Source of the DNA: CAVXGU01 sp963761615 | GTDB lineage: Bacteria > Acidobacteriota > Vicinamibacteria > Vicinamibacterales > CAVVIG01 | NCBI GenBank assembly: GCA_963761615.1 | Contig: CAVXGU010000003.1 | Coordinates: 2,728,001-2,792,000 of the forward strand | Direction of reading: 5' to 3' | Length of the DNA stretch: 64,000 nucleotides | Shown here: positions 35,673 through 43,778 of the stretch, piece by piece | Position numbering within the stretch: position 1 is the stretch's first letter | Layout of the letters: each line of letters starts with the position of its first letter | Program-made: the position numbers and the translations under genes | The notes under the pieces: generated by a model | Told to the model about the DNA's origin: nothing | Seen by the model: the letters and a program-made list of their open reading frames with translations, nothing else | The model's database searches: none

Positions 35673-37520
35673 TCAGGCCGATTCGAGCGCGGCTTCGAGC
35701 CTCGTCACCAGCGAGTCCAGCTGATCGACGACGGCGCGCACCGTCTCGGGTCGGCCGAGGTCGATGCCGGCCCGCTGCAGGAGCGTCATGGGGTGGTCGC
35801 TGCCGCCGGCCTTCAGCAGCGCAAGGTATCGATCGACGGCGGCCCTCCGCTCGGACGCGGTCCCCGTCCGCAACTGCTTCACCATCTCGGCACTCGAGGC
35901 GAAGCACGTCGCGTACTGGTAGACGTAGAAGGGCGTGTTGTAGAAGTGCGGGATCCGCGACCACGTCACGCGGGACAGCTCGTCGTAGTCGATCCCGTCC
36001 CCGTAGTACGCCCGCAGCAGGCCGAAGTAGATCGTGCCGAGCGTCTCGGCGGTCACCGGCTGCCCCTGCTCGACCAGGCGATGAGCCTGCAGCTCGAAGT
36101 CGGCGAACAGCACCTGCGTATAGAAGGTGCCGACGATGTTGTCGATCGCGTGCTGGAGCAGCACCACCTGCTCCCGCCGGTCGGTCGCCTGCTCGAGCAT
36201 GTAGTCCAGGAACAGCGCTTCGCTGAGCGTGGACGGCACTTCGGCGACGAAGATCGTGTAGCCGGCGTACACGAACGGCTGGTGCTCGTGCGAGAGGAGG
36301 GTGTGCATCGAGTGCCCCATCTCGTGCGCCAGCGTGAACGCGCTGTCGAGCGTGTCGTTGTGGTTCAGCAGCATGTACGGATGCACGCCGTACACCGGCG
36401 CCGAGTACGCGCCGCTCCGCTTGCCCGGATTCTCGTAGACGTCGATCCAGTCGCCCGCCAGCACCTCGCGCAGCCGCTCCCGGTACTCGGCGCCGAGCGC
36501 CTCCACCGAGGCCGGCAGCGCCGCCGCCACCTGCTCGTACGGATACTTGCGGTCGAACTCCACGAGCGGGATGGTCGAGTCGTAGGTGTGGTACCGCTCG
36601 AGATCGAGCACCCGCTTGCGCAGCCGCTGGTAGCGCTGCAGCGGCGTGGTCGACGCCTTCGTCGTCTGAATCAGGTTCTCGACCACGGTGGTCGGGATGT
36701 TGTTCCCGTGCAGCGCGGCTTCGAGCGACGAGCCGTAGCCGCGCGCCTGCGCCAGGAACCAGTCGCGCTGCAGCACCGCGTTGTAGAGGGATGCATAGGT
36801 GTTGAGCGACGCCTCGTACACGCGGTGGAACGCCTCGAACGCCCGCCCGCGGTCCGCCTGGCTGCGGTTGGTGGCGAGGATGGCCCGGTATTGCCCGTAG
36901 GTGAGCGTGACGGGCCCCGTCGACAGCTCGACGGTCGGAAAGCGCACGTCCGCCGTGGACAGGGCCGCGTAGGCGTCGAACGGCGTCGACGCGAACCGGC
37001 TCGACAGCGACAGCAGGTGCTCCCCCTTGGCGTCGAGCACGTGCTCCTGCTGCCGGTAGAGGTCCTCGATCGCGAAGCGATAGACGGCCAGCTCCGGATG
37101 CCCCGCCATCCACCCCTGCACCGTGTCCAGCGGGATGGCCAGCAGCTCGGGGTTGAACCAGGCGCTGGCCTGGCTCCACTTGGCGAACAGGATCTGCACC
37201 TGCTGGCGCCGGGCGTTGACGGCATTGTCGCGCTGATCTTCGTCGTACTTCAGCGACGCGAAATACCAGACCTTGTACTCGAGCTGTCCGATCGCATCGG
37301 CGGCGGTCAGCGCCTCGAGCAACGCCGACGGTCCCTGCGCAATCGTCCCCTCCAGCCGGGCGTACTCCCCGATGCGGCGCTCGAGCTCGGCATAGGACGC
37401 CTGCCACGCGGCCCAGTCGGAGAAGATGTGCGACAGGTTCCACTTGAAGCGGTCCGGGATCTGATCGCGGCTGCGGGACTGGGGCTCGGCCGGGGCTTCT
37501 GCGGGCGCGGCGGGATCCAT
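35673..37520 (-). CDS. pepF: Oligoendopeptidase F (M3B family)
   Basis: 615 residues from ATG 37520. Zinc site LAHEMGHSMHTLL gives His399, Glu400, His403, with the third ligand Glu further on. Family features: FKWNLSHIFSDWAAW at the start, LLNHNDTLDSAFTLAHEMGH, FVAEVPSTLSEALFLDY, and TPFYVYQYATCFASS near the C-terminus. Cytosolic enzyme that degrades peptides of about 7-17 residues. ATG 37535 is an upstream alternative, but a TATGAT hexamer lies between the two, favouring the shorter form. Confidence 0.92.
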   Translation of the reverse strand: MDPAAPAEAPAEPQSRSRDQIPDRFKWNLSHIFSDWAAWQASYAELERRIGEYARLEGTIAQGPSALLEALTAADAIGQLEYKVWYFASLKYDEDQRDNAVNARRQQVQILFAKWSQASAWFNPELLAIPLDTVQGWMAGHPELAVYRFAIEDLYRQQEHVLDAKGEHLLSLSSRFASTPFDAYAALSTADVRFPTVELSTGPVTLTYGQYRAILATNRSQADRGRAFEAFHRVYEASLNTYASLYNAVLQRDWFLAQARGYGSSLEAALHGNNIPTTVVENLIQTTKASTTPLQRYQRLRKRVLDLERYHTYDSTIPLVEFDRKYPYEQVAAALPASVEALGAEYRERLREVLAGDWIDVYENPGKRSGAYSAPVYGVHPYMLLNHNDTLDSAFTLAHEMGHSMHTLLSHEHQPFVYAGYTIFVAEVPSTLSEALFLDYMLEQATDRREQVVLLQHAIDNIVGTFYTQVLFADFELQAHRLVEQGQPVTAETLGTIYFGLLRAYYGDGIDYDELSRVTWSRIPHFYNTPFYVYQYATCFASSAEMVKQLRTGTASERRAAVDRYLALLKAGGSDHPMTLLQRAGIDLGRPETVRAVVDQLDSLVTRLEAALESA

Positions 37521-37526
37521 GCCGCG

Positions 37527-37532
37527 ATCATA
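37527..37532 (-). promoter_or_regulatory. -10-like hexamer 6 nt before the pepF start
   Basis: TATGAT followed by 6 nt and ATG 37520, without a ribosome site; candidate leaderless promoter. No clear -35. Confidence 0.35.
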
Positions 37533-37733
37533 CATGAGGGGACCCGCCGGCCGCGTCAGGGGCGGCACGCGGCCGGCGGGGTGGAGCGAACCGGGATCGA
37601 CACCGCGGGGATGCCGCGGAGGACGCCTCCCCTCTGGCAAACCTCGTGCCCGGCGCAAACGGCGGCCACGCCGCGATCGGGACGGGAGTGGCGGCCGGAG
37701 GACCCGGAAAATTCCCGGCGAGTGCGGACTATT

Positions 37734-39977
37734 TCAGAATCGGAAAAGGCGGGTCACCTTCACGACGAAGGCGCGGTCCTTGAGCGCCGACAATCCGGCG
37801 GCCGCGGTGTTTCGGTCGTCGGTGTACACGACGAACAGCTCGCTGCCGGGGCGGTACTCCCACCGGAAGCGGAGATTGCTGCTGAACGTGTGCTCGCCGA
37901 CGTTGTACTGGAGCAGCGTGCTCGCGAACATCCGCGGGGTGAAGGCGAAGTCCGTCCGGGCCACCGCGAGCCGGGTCGTGAAGTCGCCGGCCGACAGGCG
38001 CACGCGGTCGACCGTCACGCTCGGCTCGACCGAGAGCTGGTGGGTGACCGACACGCGCGCGCTGGACACCGTCAGCGCGGTAATCGTCCCGTCGTAGAAG
38101 TGTCCGGTCTGGACGGACACGGTCCCCGAGGCGCGCCGTTGCTGACCGAGGGAGTAGGCGGCCTCGACGTTCGCGAACGAGTACCCGCCCGGCGCGATGG
38201 TCACGCCGGACGCGATGGCGAACGGCTGGACCAACAGCTCGTACTCCCGGGTCCCGGTCAGCTTGAACTGGTCGCTGTTCTCCAGTTCCACGTTGAAGAA
38301 CCCGGTCTGCTGGCGGGTCTCGAGCGCGCCCTCGCCGTTCTCGATGTACTCCAGCGAGCCTTCCCAGGTGAGCTTCCGAATCGCGGCGATCGATCGGGGC
38401 CGCGGGCTGAACCGGAGCGAGGTGAACGTGCGCTTGAAGTCGTCGCGCCGGACCAGGCCGACCTCCGGATTGAAGTGAGCGCCCACCACGAGGTACTCGG
38501 CCTGCGCGCCGTACCGATCGCCCCCGTAGTCGAACTGCGCCTGGTAGCTCGCGTCGTCCCCACGGAGGCCGGCGGTCGACGTACGCGCGTAATAGGCGCC
38601 GAGGTTGACGTTCTGGTAGAAGTTGAACGCCGCGTCGACACCGAGGGCCTGATTGGAGCCGCGGCCGGTCACCGACTGCGACCGGTCGGTGAAGATCGCG
38701 CCGACCGTGCTGCGGCGCAGGACGTCGCGCTTCACGCGCATGACGGTGAAGTCGGTGGCCGGGGTGTTCGACGCCGGGTCCTCGCCTGTCCGGATGTTCA
38801 TCACCCCGATGCCGTACGCACCGGCCTTCCCCGTCACGCGCCCGCCGACGTCGATCGGCACGACCCGGCCGGCGTTCAGCCCGATCTGCCGGCTGTAGAA
38901 GAGCGTCGGCGTGGCGGCGCTGGCCGAGACGCTCCCGTTGCCGCGCCCGAAGTCGAAGATGCCGCGGCCTTCGAGGAAGAAGTCCCGCTTCTCCGGGTAC
39001 GACAGGCTGAACCGGGTCAGGTTCACCTGCTGCTCGTCGACTTCCACCTGCGCGAAGTCCGTGTTGTAGGTGAGATCGGCCGTCAGGTTCGCCGTGATCC
39101 CGTACTTGAGATCGCCGCCCCAGTCCGCGCTTCCGTCATTCGAGATCGGCGGCGTGCGGGCGCGATCGGTCGTCAGGCTCGAAATCCCGTACGGTTTCAG
39201 CTCGAGGTTCTTGCCCGCCGACGGCAGGTCCAGGCCGACCAGGTCGCCGGCTGCCGAAAGGCGCATGATCGCCGCCGACCCGCCGGCCGATGCCGGCAGC
39301 GCCGTCAGGTGATCCCACTCGTTCTTGCGGCGGATCGACCGCCGGAAGTTGATGCCCCAGGTCTGGTTGATGCCCGAGCGGTAGCGCAGCGACTTGAACG
39401 GGATGGCCATCTCGATCGTCCAGCCGCCGGGGAACCGTCCGGTGCGCGCGTCCCACACGGGGTTCCAGTCCGCGTTGTTGTTGCCCTCGTCCGTAATCGC
39501 CGAATCGGCCCGCGCCCCGAGCGGGTTCGCGTAGAACATGAACCCGTTCCGGCGATCGTGGAAGGTGTCGAGGATGACCCCGAAATGGTCGTTCTGGCGG
39601 AGCTGCGCCGTGTCGCGCCGCATCTCGTTCGCCACCCACTCCTCGGGCGGCGCATCGTCCCAGCACCGGCAGGACACGTAGAGCGTCGAGGAGTCGAAGA
39701 AGACCCAGACCTGGGTCCGCTCGGTGCCGGGGGCGCCTTCGTCCGGCACCGTCTGGATGAGCCCCTCGACGGGCGGTACGGTCTGGTAAACCGCCTCGTC
39801 CAGGCGCCCGTCGACGCGCAGGGGCTCGGTGAGCCGGACGGCGCGGACCGTGCGGGGCCCTGCCGGAGCCCGCTGGGCGGCGGCGGATCCGGCGCCGGCC
39901 ACGCAGAGCGCGAGGACGGCGCCTCCCGCGCCCAGGCAGCCACGACGACGCGATCGACGATCACCCCGCGGCGGCAT
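37734..39977 (-). CDS. CBM9-like/DUF5916 outer-membrane protein
   Basis: 747 residues. Signal peptide (GGAVLALCVAGAGSAAAQ), an N-terminal CBM9-like domain (VRAVRLTEPLRVDGRLDEAVYQTVPP...IEMAIPFKSLRYR), then a DUF5916 beta-barrel region (YPEKRDFFLEGRGIFDFG) ending in FVVKVTRLFRF; the terminal Phe fits BamA-dependent outer-membrane insertion. Possibly a surface sugar- or polymer-binding porin. ATG 39977 lies behind GAGGGA, 8 nt after the stop of its paralogue, so both are one transcription unit. Confidence 0.87.
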   Translation of the reverse strand: MPPRGDRRSRRRGCLGAGGAVLALCVAGAGSAAAQRAPAGPRTVRAVRLTEPLRVDGRLDEAVYQTVPPVEGLIQTVPDEGAPGTERTQVWVFFDSSTLYVSCRCWDDAPPEEWVANEMRRDTAQLRQNDHFGVILDTFHDRRNGFMFYANPLGARADSAITDEGNNNADWNPVWDARTGRFPGGWTIEMAIPFKSLRYRSGINQTWGINFRRSIRRKNEWDHLTALPASAGGSAAIMRLSAAGDLVGLDLPSAGKNLELKPYGISSLTTDRARTPPISNDGSADWGGDLKYGITANLTADLTYNTDFAQVEVDEQQVNLTRFSLSYPEKRDFFLEGRGIFDFGRGNGSVSASAATPTLFYSRQIGLNAGRVVPIDVGGRVTGKAGAYGIGVMNIRTGEDPASNTPATDFTVMRVKRDVLRRSTVGAIFTDRSQSVTGRGSNQALGVDAAFNFYQNVNLGAYYARTSTAGLRGDDASYQAQFDYGGDRYGAQAEYLVVGAHFNPEVGLVRRDDFKRTFTSLRFSPRPRSIAAIRKLTWEGSLEYIENGEGALETRQQTGFFNVELENSDQFKLTGTREYELLVQPFAIASGVTIAPGGYSFANVEAAYSLGQQRRASGTVSVQTGHFYDGTITALTVSSARVSVTHQLSVEPSVTVDRVRLSAGDFTTRLAVARTDFAFTPRMFASTLLQYNVGEHTFSSNLRFRWEYRPGSELFVVYTDDRNTAAAGLSALKDRAFVVKVTRLFRF

Positions 39978-39985
39978 GCGTTCCC

Positions 39986-42291
39986 TCAGAAGCGCATCAG
40001 GCGATTGATCTTGAAGACGATTGCACGGTTCTTGAGTCCCGAGAGGCCGTGCGGCGCCGCCGTATTGTATTCGTCCGTGTAGACGAGGAACAGCTCGCTG
40101 CCCGGGAGGTATTCCCACCGGAAGCGGAAGTTCGTGCTGAAGTCGCGATCGGTCGCGCTGTACTGGACGAGCGCGCTGGCGAACATGAGCGGCGTGAATG
40201 CGTAGTCGGACCGGATCCGGTAGAGCTGCGTGGTGAAGTCGCCTTCGAGCAGCTTGACGTCGTTGATCGACACGCTCGGCTCGAGCGACCACCGGGCGAG
40301 CAGCGCCACGCGCGCGCTCGTGAAGCCGTACGCGGTGATGGTGCCGTCGTAGAAGTGCCCGCGCTGCAGGAAGATCTGCCCGAGATCGGGCGCTGCTGGC
40401 CCATCGAGTAGGACGCCTGGACGTCGCTGAACTGGTAGCTGCCGATCGGGAGCGTCACGCCCGTGATCGTGAGCGGCTTGACGAGCAGCTCATAGTCGCG
40501 CTCGGCCGTGACCGACAGCACGTCGCTGTTCTCGAACTCGGTCTTGAACAGGCCGCTCAGGTTCCGGGTTTCGAGCTGCCCCTCGCCGTTCCGGATGTAC
40601 TCGAAGTCGCCCTCCCAGGTGAACTGGCGGACCGACGCGATCGACCGCGGACGCGGGCTGAAGCGGAGGGACGTGAACGTCCGCTTGAAGTTGTCGCGCC
40701 GCACGAGCCCGATTTCCGGGTTGAAGTTGTTGCCGACCGCCAGGTAGTCGGCCTGGGCGCCGTAGCGGTCCGCGGCGTAGCTGAACTTGGTCTCGTAGCT
40801 CGCGTCGTCGCCCCGCAGCGTCGGCGTGTTCGTCTTCGCGTAGAAGCCGCCCAGGCTGACGTTCTGGAAGAAGTTGAAGTTGGCGTCCACGCCGTAGGCC
40901 TGGTTCGATCCCGTCGCCACGGTCGACTTCGACCGGTTGGTGAAGATCACGCCGACGCTGCTGCGCCGCAGGAGGTCGCGCTTGACGCGCATCACGGTGA
41001 AGTTCGTGGCCGGGGCGCCGGACAGCGCGTCCTGCCCGGTCTCGATGTTCATCATCCCAATCCCGAAGGCCCCGGCCTTCCCCGTCAACCGGCTGCCGAT
41101 GTCGATGGGCACGACCTGACTGCCGCTCAGTCCGATGCGCCGGCTGTAGAAGAGCGTCGGCGTCGCGGCGCTGCCCCCTCCCCCACCGCTCGTGCCCGTC
41201 GTGCCCCCGACCTTCCCGAAGTCGAAGAGGCCCCGGCCCTCCAGGAAGAAGTCGCGCTTCTCGGGATACGAGAGGCTGTAGCGGGACAGGTTGACCTGCT
41301 GCTCGTCCACCTCGACCTGCGCGAAGTCCGTGTTCAGGGTCATGTCGGCCGTCAGGTTCGCGGTGACGCCGTACTTGAAGTCGAGGCCGCCCGTGGCATC
41401 CGGGCTGTTCGAGAGCGACCGCGACTGATCTGTGGTCATGCTCGTGATGCCGTACGGCTTGAGCTCCATGTTCTTGCTCGCCGGCGGGAGATCGAGGCCC
41501 ACGAGATCCGCGGCCGAGGAGACGCGGAAGATGCTCGTCGACCCGCCCGTCGAGGCCGGCAGCAGGGTCAGGTGGTCCCACTCGTTCTTGCGCCGGATCC
41601 CCCGGCGGATCTGGATGCCCCACACTTCGTTGGTGCCCGAGACGTAGCGCAGAGACTTGAACGGTATGGCCATCTCCACCGTCCAGCCGCCGTCGAAGCG
41701 CCCGGTCCGCACGAACCACACCGGGTTCCAGTCCGTGTTGGGGTTGCCCTCGTCGGTCACGATCTGATCGGCCCGCGCCCCGAGGGGGTTCGTGTAGAAG
41801 TGGAAGCCGTTGCGGCGGTCGTGGAACGTGTCGAAGAGCGCGCCAAAGACATCGTTGTTCCGCAGCTGACTCGTGTCCCGCCGCATCTCGTTGGCCACCC
41901 ACTCGCTCGGCGGCGCCGAGTCCCAGCAGCGGCACGCCAGGTAGATGTTCTGGTTGTCGTACATCACCCAGGCGTCCGTCTTCTCGGTCGCCGGCTGGCC
42001 CTCGTGCGGCAGCGTCTGGATCAGACCGCTGATCGGCGGCACCGTCTGGTAGACGGCCTCGTCCAGCTTCCCGTCCACGCGCAGCGGCTCGGTCAGCCGG
42101 ATAGCCCGAACGGTCGCGTGCCCGTGGTCGTCACGGGCGAGGGTCGCCGGAGGCACCGGGGGCGGGGGGTTGGGATCGTCGCGCGAGACCGGTCGAGCAC
42201 CCTGAGCCGAGACAACTGGAGGAAATGCGACGCCGACGGCCAGAAGCGAGGCAAACAGAGACAATGGCGCCAGGAAACGGAAATGAAACAT
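39986..42291 (-). pseudogene. CBM9-like/DUF5916 outer-membrane protein, frameshifted near the 3' end
   Basis: Paralogue of the next gene. Signal peptide MFHFRFLAPLSLFASLLAVG, CBM9-like domain and DUF5916 region are intact to about nt 40382 (SYSMGQQRPISG). The frame is then lost, while the adjacent frame continues the expected sequence (IFLQRGHFYDGTITAYGF... to NRLMRF at 39986). One missing base around 40378-40381 explains this (SG[Q]IFLQ against SGTVSVQ in the paralogue). Without the repair the protein would lose its last barrel strands and C-terminal Phe. ATG 42291 is preferred; in-frame GTG 42297 is possible. Confidence 0.8.
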
Positions 42292-42297
42292 CCGCAC

Positions 42298-42303
42298 ATC
42301 TTA
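42298..42303 (-). promoter_or_regulatory. -10-like hexamer upstream of the DUF5916 pair
   Basis: TAAGAT followed by 6 nt and ATG 42291; AT-rich surroundings (CTATTAAGAT) contrast with the window. Candidate leaderless promoter. No clear -35. Confidence 0.35.
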
Positions 42304-42340
42304 ATAGATTGTCGAGCGGGACGGACCGCAGAGGGCCCCT

Positions 42341-43744
42341 TCACCTCCCCTCGCCCGCGACATCGACGAGCGTCTGGTAGATCATCTGCGTCCCCAGCCG
42401 CAGCGATGCCATGCTGACGCGCTCGTCGTTGCCGTGCATCCGAGTCAGTTCCTCGGCGGTGATCGGATAGGGATAGATGCCGTACACGGGCACGCCGCGC
42501 GAACGCCACGCGCCGGCGTCGGTCCCGGCCTGGAACACGTACGGCGTCACCTCGGCGCCCGGGAACACCGAGCGGGCGTTCCGCGCGAGCGCCTGATAGA
42601 GATCCGTGTTCACCGGCGACGTCGCGATCGTGGAGGGCCCCGACGCGGGCGTCGCCAGGTGCACCTCGACGCGCGGATCGGCGATGACGCGCGCCATGTC
42701 GGCGACGATGTCGTTGGGGTCCACGCCGGGGAGGAGCCGCGCGTTGACGGTCGCCTCGGCCGTGCTCGGAATGACGTTGCTCCGGAAACCTGCGTTCAGC
42801 AGCACCGGCGCCAGGGTGTTGCGGATGAGGGCGTGCATCAGCGGATCCCGGCTGACCTCGCGATCGGCTGCCGCCAGCGCCGCCGGGTCCGACGAGGTGG
42901 CCAGCGTCTGGAAGGCGCTCGAGAGCGGCGGATCGCTCGTCCGGGCCAGCGTCGCCAGGAACTGCCGCGTCTCCGGCACGAGGTGGAGCGGCGTCTCGTA
43001 GTCGGCGAGCCTCGCGAGCGCTTTCGACAAAATGGAGATCGGGTTGTCCCCGCGCGGCATCGACGAGTGCGTCGACGTGCCGTGGGCGGTCACGAGGATC
43101 CGGATCGACGACTTGTCCGCCGTGGAGATGCTCACGTAGCGGACGCGCCCGTCGGGGCCGGCGATGATCCACCCGCCTTCGTTCAGCGCGAACTCGCAGT
43201 CCATCTCGGGCCAGCGCGTCCGCGCGAGCCACGACGTGTTGTACTGCGCGGCCTCCTCGTCGGCCTCGACCAGGAAGATGACGTCACGCGCGAGGCGCAC
43301 GTGGTTCTCGGCGAGCATCATGACCGCCCGCGCGAACACCGCGATGCCGCCCTTGAAGTCGATCGCGCCTCGGCCGTAGATCTCACCGTCCCGGACGACG
43401 GCCGCGAAGGGATCGACGGTCCACTTGTCCCGCTCGACGCCGACCACGTCCGCGTGGGACGCCAGGAGCACGGGGCGCTTGCTGCCATCGCCCCGCAGTC
43501 GGGCGATCAGGTGGGACTTGCCCGCCTCGGGCGTCGGAACAATCTCGATCTCGAAGCCGAGGGGCTTCAATCGTTCGGCCAGGAGCTCGTCGATCCGGCC
43601 CTCGTGGCCCGGGGGATTGCTGGTGTCGAGTCGGATCAGGTCGCGCAGCAGATCGGCGGTCGGGTTCGGCGCAGGCGCCTGCGCGCCAGCCGCCGTGCCC
43701 GCCACGATCGCCAGGAGGCAGGCCGCCGCGGGTCGAAGTCGCAC
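42341..43744 (-). CDS. M20/M25/M40 family metallopeptidase (secreted)
   Basis: 467 residues, GTG 43744 behind GGAAAGG. Signal peptide (AAACLLAIVAGTAAGAQA). Two-zinc site visible: ASHADVVGVE (His, Asp), YGRGAIDFKGG (bridging Asp), FLVEADEEAAQ (catalytic and ligand Glu), and MHGNDERVS near the C-terminus. The lid domain begins near THSSMPRGDNP. Related enzymes cleave terminal amino acids or acyl groups from peptides. Follows the ADOP permease by 34 nt and may be co-transcribed with it. Confidence 0.9.
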   Translation of the reverse strand: MRLRPAAACLLAIVAGTAAGAQAPAPNPTADLLRDLIRLDTSNPPGHEGRIDELLAERLKPLGFEIEIVPTPEAGKSHLIARLRGDGSKRPVLLASHADVVGVERDKWTVDPFAAVVRDGEIYGRGAIDFKGGIAVFARAVMMLAENHVRLARDVIFLVEADEEAAQYNTSWLARTRWPEMDCEFALNEGGWIIAGPDGRVRYVSISTADKSSIRILVTAHGTSTHSSMPRGDNPISILSKALARLADYETPLHLVPETRQFLATLARTSDPPLSSAFQTLATSSDPAALAAADREVSRDPLMHALIRNTLAPVLLNAGFRSNVIPSTAEATVNARLLPGVDPNDIVADMARVIADPRVEVHLATPASGPSTIATSPVNTDLYQALARNARSVFPGAEVTPYVFQAGTDAGAWRSRGVPVYGIYPYPITAEELTRMHGNDERVSMASLRLGTQMIYQTLVDVAGEGR

Positions 43745-43778
43745 GGGGTCCTTTCCATGGCAGGCCTGTACGCCTGCG

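Noticed and set aside
35793..40082. 1429-codon open frame on the + strand
   Set aside because: It is antisense to pepF and the DUF5916 gene, both with clear motifs; the translation is Arg/Val-rich and without domains. High GC makes such antisense frames common.
40370..40390. Programmed frameshift in the DUF5916 gene
   Set aside because: No slippery heptamer or downstream stem is evident, and the paralogue is in one frame; a simple deletion is more likely.
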